This document shows positions 7,711 to 17,802 of a stretch of 64,000 bases of DNA, one piece after another. Positions within the stretch are counted from its first letter, which is position 1, and every line of letters begins with the position of its first letter. Made by a program: the position numbers and the translations under genes. The notes under the pieces are model-generated. The model did no database searches and had not been told where the DNA came from. It was given only the letters and a program-made list of their open reading frames with translations. This DNA is from Pseudomonadota bacterium (GTDB taxonomy: Bacteria > Pseudomonadota > Alphaproteobacteria > Rhizobiales > Phreatobacteraceae), in contig JAIUOO010000004.1 of NCBI GenBank assembly GCA_020161695.1, positions 124,001 through 188,000 of the forward strand, read 5' to 3'.

Positions 7711-10020
7711 ATGGCGACCCATGCGACGTCCCTGACCCGGCCCGGCCTGCGCGGCATCCTGACCGGCACGCTGGCCGTGCTGATCGCCGCGCTGATCCTG
7801 TCGGTGACGGCAGTCGTCGTCTGGACCGCGACGCGCGAGGCGCAGCGCTCCATCGGCCGCTCGCTCGGCGATCTCGCGGCCTTCATGCGCGAGGCGCTGG
7901 AGAGCGACGTTTATGAGCGCTGGCGCTCCATGCGCACCATCGCGACCATTCCGGCCTTCGTCGACCCCGACCGCTCCTACGAGTCCCGCCGCGTGGTGAT
8001 GGACCGGGTGAAGGCCAATGCCGAGGAGATCGTCTGGGTCGGCCTCGCGGACCGCGACGGGCGGGTTCTGGTCGCGTCCGGAGGCGTCGAGGAGGGCGCC
8101 GACGTGTCGCAGCGACGCTGGTTCCGCGCCGCCCGCGCGCGGGCACAGGGCTCGACGCAGGAGGCGCAGCGGCCGACCGTCCAGACCGGGCCGGGCGAAA
8201 GGGTCATCGAGATCGGCGTCAATGTGCGCAGCGCCTCGGGGCAGCTGGTCGGCGTCATCGGCATGATGGTGAGCTGGGACTGGCTCGGCCACCTCAGGCG
8301 CTCGCTGATCGAGCGCTCGCGCGACCGCCAGTCGGACCTCGAAGTGCTGGTGCTCGACGGCGAGGGCCGGGTGGTGATAGGCGATCCGACCCATCTCGGC
8401 GAGGATCTGGCGCGTGTCGTGGCGCGGCGCGCCGACGGGTTCGAGACCGACAGGCTGCCCGACGGACGCACCATGGTGATTGGCACCAGCCGGGCGGCGG
8501 GCGGACGCGGCATCGAGGGGCTCGGCTGGCAGATCGTCGTGACCTCCAATGCGGCGGTCGCCTTCGCGCCGGTGGACACGCTGCGCTGGCAGATCATCGC
8601 GGCCGGTGGCCTCGTCGGTTTCCTCGTTCTGGCGGCGGGCTGGTGGGTCGCGGGGCGCATCGCGAGCCCCATCCAGGCGATCGCGGCGCGCGCCGACCGC
8701 GTCGGTCTTGCCGAGGCGCTGGACGGCGTGGTGATCGACCTGCCGGAATCCTCGTCCAAGGAGGTCGTGTCGCTGGCGGCTTCGCTGCAGGGCATGATCG
8801 ACCGCCTTGCCGACAACGAGGAGGCGCTGAAGCACCTCGCCAACACGCTGGAGCAGCGCGTCGCCGACCGCACGGCGGAACTCGAAAGCGCCAACCGGGC
8901 GCTGTCGCAGGCGCGCGACGACGCAGTGGCGGCGACCGCCGCGAAGTCGCGCTTCCTGGCGGCGGCGAGCCATGACCTGCGCCAGCCACTGCATGCGCTG
9001 TCGCTGTTCGCCAATGCCCTGTCGCGCCGCGTGCAGGGCGAGGAGCCGATGCGCCTCGTCGCCAATATGGAGACCACGCTCGGCTCGCTGCAGGACATGT
9101 TTACCGCTCTGCTCGACGTTTCCAGGCTCGATGCCGGCATCGTCGTCGCCGAGCCGCGGAGCTTTGTCATCGGCGACGTGCTGGAGCGGGTCGCGGCCGG
9201 CTTCCGGGCGCAGGCCACGGCGCATGGGCTGGAATTCCGCCTCGTTTCCTCGCGCCTGCCGGTGACCAGCGATCCGGTTCTGGTCGAGACCATCCTGCGC
9301 AACCTCGTCGGCAATGCGCTGAAGTTCACGGCCTCCGGCAAGGTGCTGGTCGGCGTGCGCCGGCAAGGCGGCCACGCCGTGCTGGAAGTCCACGATACCG
9401 GGCCGGGCGTGCCCACCGAGGACCGCGACCGCATCTTCGAGGAGTTCGAGCGGGTCAAGCAGGCGGCCCATGGCCAGAATGACGGCCTCGGGCTCGGCCT
9501 TTCCATCGTGCGCCGGCTCTGCGACCTGCTCGGCCATCACGTCAGCGTCGATAGCCGCCGGGGCAAGGGAACGGTGTTCCGGGTGGAGCTGCCGATCGCC
9601 GTGCGGCCGGAGCAGGCGGCGCCGGCGCCGCCGCTTTCTCCCGGACTGTCGCTGGCCGGCCGGCACATCCTCGTGCTCGACGACGAGCCGATGATCGTCG
9701 ACGCGCTGGCGCGCACCTTGCGCGACGACGGCGCGACGGTGACCGCCGCGCGCAATGCCACGGAGGCGAGCGACGCGCTGGCCGGCGACCAGCCGGTGGA
9801 CCTCGCGGTGATCGACCTGCAGCTGGAGAAGGGGATCGACGGGCTCGACCTCATCACCCGCTGGCGGGAGGGGCGCGCGGCACGCCTGCCGGCGCTGATC
9901 GTGACCGGTGCGACCGACCCGAAGACGCTGGCCCGGCTTCAGGCGAGCGGCGTCGCCTGGCTGACCAAGCCGGTGGCCGTGCCGACCCTCAGGGCGACGG
10001 TGGCGCGGCTGGTGGCGTGA
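7711..10020 (+). CDS. Membrane hybrid sensor histidine kinase/response regulator
   Basis: 769 residues from ATG 7711. Order: transmembrane helix (about 15-40), periplasmic Cache/PDC-like sensor (about 45-285), second transmembrane helix (about 290-312), HAMP-like linker and coiled coil (to about 410), HisKA domain with the phosphorylated His421 in SHDLRQPLHALSLF, HATPase domain with N-box ILRNLVGNALKF (about 525) and G-boxes DTGPGVP and GLGLGLSIV, then a C-terminal receiver with VLDDEP and phospho-acceptor Asp702 in VIDLQLEK. The gene starts about 45 bp after the DUF2855 gene. It converges on a NarL-type regulator with only 7 bp between the stops. The two may form one pathway, but the ligand is unknown. 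Confidence 0.9.
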   Translation: MATHATSLTRPGLRGILTGTLAVLIAALILSVTAVVVWTATREAQRSIGRSLGDLAAFMREALESDVYERWRSMRTIATIPAFVDPDRSYESRRVVMDRVKANAEEIVWVGLADRDGRVLVASGGVEEGADVSQRRWFRAARARAQGSTQEAQRPTVQTGPGERVIEIGVNVRSASGQLVGVIGMMVSWDWLGHLRRSLIERSRDRQSDLEVLVLDGEGRVVIGDPTHLGEDLARVVARRADGFETDRLPDGRTMVIGTSRAAGGRGIEGLGWQIVVTSNAAVAFAPVDTLRWQIIAAGGLVGFLVLAAGWWVAGRIASPIQAIAARADRVGLAEALDGVVIDLPESSSKEVVSLAASLQGMIDRLADNEEALKHLANTLEQRVADRTAELESANRALSQARDDAVAATAAKSRFLAAASHDLRQPLHALSLFANALSRRVQGEEPMRLVANMETTLGSLQDMFTALLDVSRLDAGIVVAEPRSFVIGDVLERVAAGFRAQATAHGLEFRLVSSRLPVTSDPVLVETILRNLVGNALKFTASGKVLVGVRRQGGHAVLEVHDTGPGVPTEDRDRIFEEFERVKQAAHGQNDGLGLGLSIVRRLCDLLGHHVSVDSRRGKGTVFRVELPIAVRPEQAAPAPPLSPGLSLAGRHILVLDDEPMIVDALARTLRDDGATVTAARNATEASDALAGDQPVDLAVIDLQLEKGIDGLDLITRWREGRAARLPALIVTGATDPKTLARLQASGVAWLTKPVAVPTLRATVARLVA

Positions 10021-10027
10021 GAACGAC

Positions 10028-10702
10028 CTAACCCTTCGCCAGCAGCGGCGCGGCGGCGGCGACGGCCGCTGCCCGGTTGCGCACGCCGAGATGGCGGAAC
10101 AGGGCGGCAAGGTGGATCTTCACCGTGCCCTGGCCGAGATCGAGCGCACGGGCGATCTCCTTGTTGGAGCGTCCTTCGATCAGCAGGCCGAGTACGTCGC
10201 GCTGGCGCGGGGTGAGCCGGTCGAGGGCAGGCTCGGACGGCGCGGCCTGGATCCGCGCCGAGGTGGCGGTCGCGAGCGTCGCCGGCACGAAGATGGCGCC
10301 GGACACGATGGTGCCGAGGGCAGCCACGAGGTCGTTGTCGACGAGGCTCTTCGGCACGAAGCCGTTGACGCCCGCCGCCAGCGCGTCGAGCACGTCGCTG
10401 CGGCTCTCGGAACCGGAGACGACCGCGATCGGCAGGTCGGGATAGCATTCGCGCACGGCGGCGAGGCTCGCGGCGCTCTGCATGCCGGGCATGGACAGAT
10501 CGAACAGGGCGAGCGCCACGCCCTCGGTCTCGCCGAGCCGTTCCAGCGCCTCGTCGAGGGAAGCTGCCTCGGCCACCTCGTCGAAGCCGAGGCGATCCTT
10601 CAGCGTCAGCGCGAGGCCCATGCGGTACATGCCGTGGTCATCGGCAATGACGGCGATGCGGCGTGGGGATTTGGGGGCGGACTGATCGGCCGGATGCGAC
10701 AT
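10028..10702 (-). CDS. NarL/LuxR-type two-component response regulator
   Basis: 224 residues. Receiver domain with the acidic pair DD (21-22), phospho-acceptor Asp68 in LALFDLSMPG and conserved Lys in FVPKSL. C-terminal LuxR helix-turn-helix with LTPRQRDVLGLLIEGRSNKE and the recognition helix region QGTVKIHLAALFRHLGV. It faces the hybrid kinase tail to tail, and the stop codons are nearly touching. It is a plausible output partner of that kinase through phosphotransfer, since the kinase carries its own receiver, but this is inferred from position only. Confidence 0.9.
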   Translation of the reverse strand: MSHPADQSAPKSPRRIAVIADDHGMYRMGLALTLKDRLGFDEVAEAASLDEALERLGETEGVALALFDLSMPGMQSAASLAAVRECYPDLPIAVVSGSESRSDVLDALAAGVNGFVPKSLVDNDLVAALGTIVSGAIFVPATLATATSARIQAAPSEPALDRLTPRQRDVLGLLIEGRSNKEIARALDLGQGTVKIHLAALFRHLGVRNRAAAVAAAAPLLAKG

Positions 10703-10789
10703 GAGCGCAAGGCGTAGGGCCGCGCGCGCGGAACTGTCAATGACAACGATGGCCGCGCGGCATCACGGCCGCGCGACCAGAGCAGCGCT

Positions 10790-13700
10790 TCACTCTGCCG
10801 GCTGGCCGTGCGGCGCACCCGCGGGAGCCGGGATGGCCTCGCCGGCGGGCTGGCTGCCGCGGCGTCCGATCCAGTTCGAGAGGCCCTCGAACATCAGATA
10901 GACGACCGGCGTGATGTAGAGGGTGAGCAACTGCGACAGGATCAGGCCGCCGACCACGGCGATGCCGAGCGGCTGGCGCAGCTCCGCGCCAGCGCCGTGG
11001 CCGATGGCGATGGGCACGGCGCCGAGGATGGCGCAGAGCGTGGTCATCATGATCGGCCGGAAGCGCAGCACGGCGGCCTCGACGATGGCCTCCTTCGCGG
11101 GCACGCCCTTCTGTCGCCGCTCGATCGCGAAGTCGACCATCATGATGGCGTTCTTCTTGACGATGCCGATCAGCATGACAAGGCCGATCATGGCGATGAC
11201 CGACAGGTCGAAGTGGAAGAGCTGGAGCGTCAGCAGCGCGCCGATGCCGGCGGACGGCAGGCCCGACAGGATGGTGAAGGGGTGGATGAAGCTCTCGTAG
11301 AGGATGCCGAGGATGATGTAGATCACCAGCACCGCCGCGAAGAGCAGAAGCCCCTGGTTGGCGACCGCCTGCTGGAACACCTGGGCGGTGCCCTGGAACG
11401 ACGACGCGATGGTGGCCGGCAGGCCGATCTCGCGCGCGGCGACCTCGATCCGCTCGACCGCCTGCGACAGGGCGACGCCCTGCGGCAGGTTGAACGAGAT
11501 GGTGACAGCCGGAAGCTGGGCGAGGTGGCCGACGGACAGCGCCGTCGGCTGCTCGCGGAGCCTGGCGACCGCGTCGAGCGGCACCACGGCGCCGGTGGAC
11601 GAGCGCACCGTCAGGCGACGGAGCATCAGCGAGGTGTCGTAATATTTCGGGTCGGCCTCGAGGATCACCTGATAGGTGTCCTCCGAAGCGTAGATGGTCG
11701 AGACCTGCCGCGTGCCGAAGGCCGAGTAGAGCGTGTTGCGCACCTGGTCGGCGGTGACGCCCAGACGTGAGGCGGCGTCGCGGTCGACATCGACGATGGT
11801 CGAGCGGGCGCGCATCTGGAGGTCGGAATTGACGTCGAGGATGCCGGGCAGCGTGCGCATCTTCGCTTCGAGGATCGGCGCATACTGGCGCAGGGCATCG
11901 AGGTCCGGCGACTGCAGCATGTACTGATACTGGCTGCGGCTCTGCACCGTGCCGACAGTGATCGACTGGATCGGCGAGAAGAAGGCCTGGATGCCCGGCA
12001 CCTCGTTGGCGGCGCGGCGCAGGCGGTCGATCACCTGCACCGCATTGTCCTTGCGGGCCGGCTTGTCGCGCAGGGTGATGAACAGCGAGCCCGAATTCTG
12101 GGTCGTGGCTCCGCCGCCGGAGCCGACATTGGCCATGACCGAGACGACGTCGGGATCGCGGCGGACCACGGCGGCGAGCTGCTGGGTGCGCTCGACCATG
12201 GCCGCAAAGGAGACGTCGTCGGGGCCGATGGTGGCGGCGCGGACGATGCCGTTATCCTCCTGCGGGAAGAAGCCCTTCGGGATATCGCGGAACAGCATAA
12301 AGGTGACGACGAAAGTCGCGATGGTGATGCCGATCATGACGACCGGCATGTTGACCACCTTCTTCACCGACCAGCCGTAGCCGCGGGTGACGGCCGAGAA
12401 GAACGCCTCGAACCAGCGCAGCAGGAACAGCGGCTTCTTGTTGTGGTCGATGGGCTTCAGCACGCGCGAGCAGAGCATCGGCGTCAGCGTCAGCGACACC
12501 ACGCCGGAGATCAGGATGGCGGTGGAGATGACGACGCCGAACTGCGCGAACATGCGGCCGACCACGCCGCCCATGAACAGGACGGGGATGAAGACGGCGA
12601 CCAGCGAGATGGTCATGGAGATGATGGTGAAGCCGACCTCGCGCGAGCCGACCAGCGCCGCCTGGAAGGGATCCATGCCCTCCTCGATGTAGCGCATGAT
12701 GTTTTCGAGCATGACGATGGCGTCATCGACGACGAACCCAACCGCCAGCGTCAGCGCCAGCAGCGAGATGTTGTCGATGGAATAGCCGAGCACGTACATC
12801 ACCGCGAAGGTGCCGATGATCGAGATCGGCAGGGCGGCGGCGGGGATCAGCGTGGCGCGCCAGTCCTTCAGGAAGAACCAGATGACGACGATGACGAGCA
12901 CGGCGGCGAGCGCCAGCGTGAACTGCACGTCCTCGATCGATTCCCGGATCGTCTTGGAGCGATCCATCATCACCTGGATGTTGTAGGCGGCCGGCGCCTC
13001 GCGCTGGATCTGCGGCAGCATGGCGCGGACGCGATCGACGACATCGACCGTATTGGCGTCCGGCTGGCGCTGCACGCCGAGGACGATGGCGCGCTTGCCG
13101 TCCAGCCAGGAGGCCGCGCGGTCGTTCTCGACGCCGTCGATGGGGCTCGCCACGTCCGAGACGCGCACGGGCGCGCCGTTCTGCCAGGCGACGATCACGT
13201 CGCGGTACTCGGCGGAGCGGTTGATCGGGCCGGTGGCGTCGAGGATGGCGTTGCGGCCGCCCTCGTTGACGGTGCCGACGGGGCGGTTGGAATTGGCGGC
13301 GGTCAGCGCGTTCTGCAGGTCGGTGAGGGTCAGGCCACGGGCAGCGAGCTGGTCGAGATCGGCGCGCACGCGCACGGCGAACTTCTGAGAGCCCCAGACC
13401 ATGACCTGCGCGATGCCGGGCAGGGTCGAGATGCGCGGCAGGATCGAGGAATTGGCGAAGCGGTCGATATCGGAGAGGCGGGCGGTGTCGGACGAAATCG
13501 CGATGAACATGATCGCGAAGTCGGCCGGATTGACCTTCCTGAAGCTCGGCGGCGTGACCATGTCGACCGGCAGGCGGCGCATGGCGGCCGAAATCTGCGA
13601 CTGCACGTCGAGGGCCGCGCCGTCGATGTTCCTGTTGAGGTCGAACTGCAGGACGATCGAGGTGTTGCCGTAGGTCGAGGTCGAGGTCATCGACGAGACG

Positions 13701-13924
13701 CCGGCAATGGTCGAGAACTGCTTTTCCAGCACCAGCGCCACCGAGGACGCCATGGTTTCGGGGCTGGCACCCGGCAGCTGCGCGGAGACCTGGATGGTCG
13801 GGAAATCGACGCGCGGAACCGCGGCGACGGGAAGCTGGCCGTAGCCGAACATGCCGGCCGCGAGGAAGGAGACCATCAGCAGGATGGTCATCACGGGACG
13901 GCGGATGCAGAGCTCCGACAGCAT
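10790..13924 (-). CDS. RND multidrug efflux inner-membrane permease (MdtB/MdtC-like)
   Basis: 1044 residues, the normal size for a hydrophobe/amphiphile efflux (HAE-1) RND pump. It begins [24 protein letters not shown] (first transmembrane helix) and carries [23 protein letters not shown] with the proton-relay acidic pair in helix 4. Two large periplasmic loops and twelve transmembrane segments are expected. It sits 12 bp after the membrane-fusion gene, so the two are one operon. The closest resemblance is to MdtB/MdtC-type pumps. An outer-membrane channel gene is not in the window, so a TolC elsewhere is presumed. Confidence 0.9.
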   Translation of the reverse strand: MLSELCIRRPVMTILLMVSFLAAGMFGYGQLPVAAVPRVDFPTIQVSAQLPGASPETMASSVALVLEKQFSTIAGVSSMTSTSTYGNTSIVLQFDLNRNIDGAALDVQSQISAAMRRLPVDMVTPPSFRKVNPADFAIMFIAISSDTARLSDIDRFANSSILPRISTLPGIAQVMVWGSQKFAVRVRADLDQLAARGLTLTDLQNALTAANSNRPVGTVNEGGRNAILDATGPINRSAEYRDVIVAWQNGAPVRVSDVASPIDGVENDRAASWLDGKRAIVLGVQRQPDANTVDVVDRVRAMLPQIQREAPAAYNIQVMMDRSKTIRESIEDVQFTLALAAVLVIVVIWFFLKDWRATLIPAAALPISIIGTFAVMYVLGYSIDNISLLALTLAVGFVVDDAIVMLENIMRYIEEGMDPFQAALVGSREVGFTIISMTISLVAVFIPVLFMGGVVGRMFAQFGVVISTAILISGVVSLTLTPMLCSRVLKPIDHNKKPLFLLRWFEAFFSAVTRGYGWSVKKVVNMPVVMIGITIATFVVTFMLFRDIPKGFFPQEDNGIVRAATIGPDDVSFAAMVERTQQLAAVVRRDPDVVSVMANVGSGGGATTQNSGSLFITLRDKPARKDNAVQVIDRLRRAANEVPGIQAFFSPIQSITVGTVQSRSQYQYMLQSPDLDALRQYAPILEAKMRTLPGILDVNSDLQMRARSTIVDVDRDAASRLGVTADQVRNTLYSAFGTRQVSTIYASEDTYQVILEADPKYYDTSLMLRRLTVRSSTGAVVPLDAVARLREQPTALSVGHLAQLPAVTISFNLPQGVALSQAVERIEVAAREIGLPATIASSFQGTAQVFQQAVANQGLLLFAAVLVIYIILGILYESFIHPFTILSGLPSAGIGALLTLQLFHFDLSVIAMIGLVMLIGIVKKNAIMMVDFAIERRQKGVPAKEAIVEAAVLRFRPIMMTTLCAILGAVPIAIGHGAGAELRQPLGIAVVGGLILSQLLTLYITPVVYLMFEGLSNWIGRRGSQPAGEAIPAPAGAPHGQPAE

Positions 13925-13936
13925 GGCGGCGTCTCC

Positions 13937-15139
13937 TCAGCTCTGCCGGTCGCGGGCGGCGGTCTCGCTGGCCGCGGCGGGCGCCGGACGGGCGACCACC
14001 GTCGAGCCGGCGACGAGGCGCAGCTGACCGGAGGTGATCACGGTCTCGCCGCCGTTCAGGCCGGATTCGAGCACGGCCTGGTCGCCGACCATGCGCGCGA
14101 CCTTGACGTTGGCGATGGCCGCCTTGCCATCGGTCGCGGTGAAGACGAAGGGGCCGTTCTGGCCGACCTGCAGCGCGGCGGCGGGGATGACCACGGCCTC
14201 GCCCTGGGTGCCGAGCGAGACCTTCACCGGCACGAAGGAGCCGGGCCAGAGCTGTTCGGCGCCGTTGTTCATCAGCGCCTTGGCGGTGACCGTGCCGGTG
14301 GCGAGGTCGACCTGGTTCTCGACGAAGGCGATGGCGCCGGTGGCCGTCTGGCCGCCGGCCGTCGCCTCGACGGTGATGCTGCGCACATCGCCCGAAACCT
14401 GGCTGCGGATTTCGTAGAAGGTCGCCTGCGGCACGGCGAAGGCGATGTAGATCGGGTCGATCTGGTTGATGGTCGTCATCGCCGCGGTATCGGCGGAGCG
14501 GACGAAGGCGCCGGGCTTGGCGGCGATCGAGCCGATGCGGCCGGAGATCGGCGCGGTGATCTGGGTATAGGAGAGCTGGGTGCGGATGTTGTCGCGGTTG
14601 GCGCGGTCGGCGGCGAGCTGCGCCTCGACTGCCTTGACGTTGGTGATGGCATTGTCGCGCGCGACCTCGGTGCCGACATTGCGGCGCGTCAAGTCGATGG
14701 CGCGGTCGCGGTCGCGGATAGCCTGTTCGAGCTGTGCCTCGGTGCGCAGGACCTGCGCCTCGATCTGGGCGAGCTGGGCCTTGAGCACGCGGTCGTCGAG
14801 GCTGAACAGCAGGTCGCCCTGCTTCACCGCCGCGCCTTCGGCGACATGGACGGTCATGACCTGGCTGTCGACGCGCGCCTTGATCTGCAGCGAGGCGATC
14901 GACTGCACCGTGCCGACCGCCTCGACGACGATGGGCATGACGCGCTTCTCGGCACGGGCGAGTGTGACGGAGACCGGCGGCGGTCCCTGGCGGCGGGGCT
15001 GCGCCGCCTGCTCGGCCGGCTTCTTGCCGGATATCACGGCCTGCGCCTTGGAATAGGCCTGTTCGGCGAGATCCGGCCGCCAGGTGGCAATGCCCCCGAC
15101 AATGGCGAGAAGGCCGAAAACGACGACGATTCTGAGCAT
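13937..15139 (-). CDS. RND efflux periplasmic adaptor (MdtA-like membrane fusion protein)
   Basis: 400 residues. N-terminal anchor or uncleaved signal (LRIVVVFGLLAIVGGIATW), lipoyl half-motifs around VGTVQSIASLQIKARVDSQV and VAEGAAVKQGDLLFSLD, an alpha-hairpin coiled coil (about 120-185), then the beta-barrel and membrane-proximal domains (SYTQITAPISGRIG, IYIAFAVPQATF). It is the first gene of a two-gene operon with the RND permease. Its promoter must lie in the 115 bp shared with the divergent paaX-like gene. No dedicated efflux regulator is adjacent. Confidence 0.9.
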   Translation of the reverse strand: MLRIVVVFGLLAIVGGIATWRPDLAEQAYSKAQAVISGKKPAEQAAQPRRQGPPPVSVTLARAEKRVMPIVVEAVGTVQSIASLQIKARVDSQVMTVHVAEGAAVKQGDLLFSLDDRVLKAQLAQIEAQVLRTEAQLEQAIRDRDRAIDLTRRNVGTEVARDNAITNVKAVEAQLAADRANRDNIRTQLSYTQITAPISGRIGSIAAKPGAFVRSADTAAMTTINQIDPIYIAFAVPQATFYEIRSQVSGDVRSITVEATAGGQTATGAIAFVENQVDLATGTVTAKALMNNGAEQLWPGSFVPVKVSLGTQGEAVVIPAAALQVGQNGPFVFTATDGKAAIANVKVARMVGDQAVLESGLNGGETVITSGQLRLVAGSTVVARPAPAAASETAARDRQS

Positions 15140-15254
15140 CGGAGCAGTCCTTGCGGGCGGCGCAAACAGCGCGCGCGCCCGGATGATAAGGTTTCCCGGG
15201 CGTCACCCTAGGCCTTGTATGCAGGAAGAGACATTCGGCCCGATGGCCTAGACC

Positions 15255-16196
15255 ATGGCGGGACGGCAATTGCGCGGGACCGCGGAGCAGGTTAGCGGAT
15301 CGTGGATGCGGGGCGTGACAGACGGGATGAGCGGGGCGGTCGCGGCGTTGCGGCAGGATTTCCTGGCGCGGCGGCCGGTGCGCACGGCCTCGCTGATCGT
15401 CACCCTGTTCGGCGATGCCATCGTGCCGCGGGGCGGGACCCTGTCGATCCGGGCGCTGATCGACCTCACCGGCGCGCTGGGCATCGAGCCGGGCGCGGTT
15501 CGGACGGCCATGTCGCGGCTCGTCGCCGAAGGGCTGTTCGAGCGGCGGGATGGTGGTCGTCGCCCGCGCTACGGCCTGTCGCAGGAGGGTGCGCGCACGT
15601 TCGCGGCGGCGTTCAGGCGGGTCTATGCCGGCGAGCGGCAGCCGGACGGCCGCGGCTTCCGCCTGCTGGTGCTGCCGGCGGCGGCCAGGAAGGCGGCGGA
15701 CATGGCGGCGCTGGAAGCTGCGGGCTTCCGGCCGCTGGCGGCGGGCGTTCTCGTCGCGCCGGGTTCAGCGGTGCCGGCCTCCGTACCGGCCGACGCCTTC
15801 CTGTTCGACGCGGTCGCCGAGCCCGCCATGGTGCGGCGGATCGCGACGGAGGCGCTCGGCATGGGCGAGACCGTTGCGGCCTATCGGCGTCTCGCGGATG
15901 CGCAGGCGTCCCTGCTGCGGCTGGTCGAGGCCTCGCCGCCATCGCCCGGCGAGGCCTTCGTGATCCGGACGCTGGCGGTGCATGCTTTCCGCCGTGCGGT
16001 GATCCACGACCCGGCGCTGCCTGAAGACCTGCTGCCGGCCGATCGCCCCGACATCGAGGCGCGGCGGACCATGGCACGGCTCTATGCGGCGCTGGTGGCG
16101 CCGTCCGAGCAGCATGTCGATGCCGTGACGGATGCCGACGGCGAAAACCTGCCGGGGGCGGCAATCGACCTGACGCGGCGCTTCGGCATCGGCTGA
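15255..16196 (+). CDS. paaX: PaaX-family transcriptional repressor
   Basis: PaaX-type regulator: N-terminal winged helix (RTASLIVTLFGDAIVPRGGTLSIRALIDL shares the usual PaaX opening, followed by GIEPGAVRTAMSRLVAEGLFERR) and a C-terminal PaaX domain (about 180-300). The longest form starts at ATG 15255 (313 residues). ATG 15306 or 15327 would remove a non-conserved N-terminal tail, and no ribosome site decides. PaaX proteins repress phenylacetate genes and are released by phenylacetyl-CoA. It stands directly upstream of paaA in the same direction, 110 bp away, with a strong dyad in the gap. A second regulator (TetR, 21465) controls the other half of the locus. Confidence 0.88.
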   Translation: MAGRQLRGTAEQVSGSWMRGVTDGMSGAVAALRQDFLARRPVRTASLIVTLFGDAIVPRGGTLSIRALIDLTGALGIEPGAVRTAMSRLVAEGLFERRDGGRRPRYGLSQEGARTFAAAFRRVYAGERQPDGRGFRLLVLPAAARKAADMAALEAAGFRPLAAGVLVAPGSAVPASVPADAFLFDAVAEPAMVRRIATEALGMGETVAAYRRLADAQASLLRLVEASPPSPGEAFVIRTLAVHAFRRAVIHDPALPEDLLPADRPDIEARRTMARLYAALVAPSEQHVDAVTDADGENLPGAAIDLTRRFGIG

Positions 16197-16237
16197 TGCC
16201 CGGCCTTGTGCGGCGCAGCGATGAATGGCGTATTGTC

Positions 16238-16275
16238 TGTTACGAAAAATCTTGCTCTTTGGAATTTTTGTAACA
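16238..16275. promoter_or_regulatory. Inverted repeat and putative promoter before paaA (PaaX operator candidate)
   Basis: Left arm TGTTACGAAAAAT (16238-16250) and right arm ATTTTTGTAACA (16264-16275) pair with one extra base in the left arm, around a 13-base spacer. The region is strikingly AT-rich against its surroundings. A TTGCTC / CATACT pair with 17-base spacing (16252-16257 and 16274-16279) could be the -35/-10 and lies within and next to the dyad, as expected for a repressor site. The paaA ribosome site GGGAGGAG follows at 16296. Which protein binds is inferred from the adjacent paaX gene. Confidence 0.6.
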
Positions 16276-16306
16276 TACTTGCTCCCAATCAAGATGGGAG
16301 GAGCGC

Positions 16307-17299
16307 ATGTATACGCAGGCGCTGAACGTTAAGGACGAGGGTCCCGCCCTCGTCGATGCCGAGCGCGACGCCGCCTTCCAGGCGCGGATCGACCGCGACG
16401 AGAAGATCGAGCCGAACGACTGGATGCCGGAGAAATATCGCCGCACGCTGGTGCGCCAGATCTCCCAGCACGCCCATTCCGAAATCGTCGGCATGCTGCC
16501 CGAGGGGAACTGGATCACCCGCGCGCCGAGCCTGAAGCGCAAGGCCGCGCTGCTCGCCAAGGTGCAGGACGAGGGCGGTCACGGCCTCTACCTCTACTCG
16601 GCAGCGGAGACGCTGGGCACGAGCCGCGAGGAACTGAACGACCAGTTGCTCACCGGCAAGGCGAAATATTCCTCGATCTTCAACTATCCGACGCTGACCT
16701 GGGCCGATATCGGCATGGTCGGCTGGCTGGTCGATGGCGCGGCGATCATGAACCAGATCCCGCTCTGCCGGACGAGCTACGGCCCCTATGCGCGCGCGAT
16801 GATCCGCATCTGCAAGGAAGAGAGCTTCCACCAGCGGCAGGGCTACGAGATCGTCATGACGCTGGCGCGCGGCAATGCAGACCAGAAGGCCATGGCGCAG
16901 GATGCGCTGAACCGCTGGTGGTGGCCGGCGCTGATGATGTTCGGCCCGCCGGATGCAGAGAGCCTGCACACCGACCAGAACATGGCCTGGCGCATCAAGC
17001 GCTTCTCCAATGACGACCTCCGCCAGAAATTCGTCGATGCGACCGTGCCGCAGGGCCATCACATCGGGCTGGAATTCCCGGACAAGGACCTCAAGTTCAA
17101 CGAGGCGACCGGCCACTGGGAGTTCGGGGCCATCGACTGGAGCGAGTTCAAGCGCGTGCTGGCCGGCGAGGGGCCGTGCAACCGCCAGCGACTCGCCCAG
17201 CGCAACAAGGCCCACGACGAAGGCGCCTGGGTGCGCGAGGCGGCGCTGGCCCATGCCGAGAAGCGCGCGGCCCGGCGGATGATGCAGGCGGCGGAGTGA
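16307..17299 (+). CDS. paaA: 1,2-phenylacetyl-CoA epoxidase, catalytic subunit A
   Basis: 330 residues, the normal PaaA length. This is the diiron oxygenase subunit of the PaaABCE complex that epoxidises the ring of phenylacetyl-CoA. Diiron-type motifs are visible: DEGGHG (88-93) and [11 protein letters not shown] (from 171). GGGAGGAG lies 3-10 bases before ATG 16307. It heads the paaABCDE operon, and paaB starts 5 bp after its stop. The operator-like dyad upstream suggests repression in the absence of phenylacetyl-CoA. Confidence 0.95.
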   Translation: MYTQALNVKDEGPALVDAERDAAFQARIDRDEKIEPNDWMPEKYRRTLVRQISQHAHSEIVGMLPEGNWITRAPSLKRKAALLAKVQDEGGHGLYLYSAAETLGTSREELNDQLLTGKAKYSSIFNYPTLTWADIGMVGWLVDGAAIMNQIPLCRTSYGPYARAMIRICKEESFHQRQGYEIVMTLARGNADQKAMAQDALNRWWWPALMMFGPPDAESLHTDQNMAWRIKRFSNDDLRQKFVDATVPQGHHIGLEFPDKDLKFNEATGHWEFGAIDWSEFKRVLAGEGPCNRQRLAQRNKAHDEGAWVREAALAHAEKRAARRMMQAAE

Positions 17300-17304
17300 C
17301 TGGC

Positions 17305-17592
17305 ATGACCGAGAAGAACTGGCCGCTCTGGGAAGTGTTCATCCGCTCGCGCAACGGCATGGCGCACCGCCATGTCGGCTCGCTCCATGCGGTCGATGCC
17401 ACCATGGCGCTGGCGAACGCCCGCGACACCTATACGCGGCGCGGCGAGGGGCTCTCCGTGTGGGTGGTGCCATCGAACGCAATCACCGCCTCGGACCCCG
17501 CCGAGAAGGACATGCTGTTCGAGCCGACTGCCTCCAAGATTTACCGGCACCCGACCTTCTACGAGGTGCCGGACGAAGTGGGGCACATGTGA
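17305..17592 (+). CDS. paaB: 1,2-phenylacetyl-CoA epoxidase subunit B
   Basis: 95-residue small subunit. It begins MTEKNWPLWEVFIRSRNG and has the family segments HRHVGSLHAVDATMALANARD and GLSVWVVPSNAI. PaaB is needed for the assembly and activity of the PaaABCE monooxygenase. ATG 17305 is the only start giving the family N-terminus. It lies 5 bp after paaA. It is separated from paaC by 210 bp that hold a large inverted repeat, which is unusual because paa genes normally abut. Confidence 0.95.
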   Translation: MTEKNWPLWEVFIRSRNGMAHRHVGSLHAVDATMALANARDTYTRRGEGLSVWVVPSNAITASDPAEKDMLFEPTASKIYRHPTFYEVPDEVGHM

Positions 17593-17608
17593 AGTGCATT
17601 GCATCAGC

Positions 17609-17767
17609 CAATTGCGTCCTTCGAGGCTCGGGCTCATGCCCTCGCACCTCAGGATGAGGAAGGTTGAGAGTTGCATCAGGGGTGGCAAGGGCGCCTTCGG
17701 CCGATGCCATGCACCACGTTCCTCATCCTGAGGTGCGGGCGAATGCGAGCCTCGAAGGACGCAATTG
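17609..17767. repeat. Long inverted repeat of palindromic REP-like units between paaB and paaC
   Basis: Bases 17609-17661 and 17719-17767 are inverted copies of one another. The outer 22 bases (CAATTGCGTCCTTCGAGGCT onward) match perfectly, and so does the inner CGCACCTCAGGATGAGGAA. Each copy also contains a small internal dyad CCTC-aggat-GAGG. The consensus (TCCTTCGAGGCTCG ... CACCTCAGGATGAGG) resembles short repeats that I recall as common in Bradyrhizobium-type genomes. In RNA the pair would fold into a stem of about 50 bp within the paa transcript, just before the TTG start of paaC. Confidence 0.85.
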
Positions 17768-17802
17768 CGCCGTGCAGCTCCGAACGAGATGGATCGAAAA
17801 CT

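Noticed and set aside
2252..15211. Very long open frames opposite real genes (for example 2252-3874 plus, 4738-6342 minus, 7657-10110 minus, 12443-15211 plus)
   Set aside because: They lie exactly antisense to clear family members, are rich in Arg, Gly, His and Asp in low-complexity runs, and show no domain. They are shadow frames caused by high GC.
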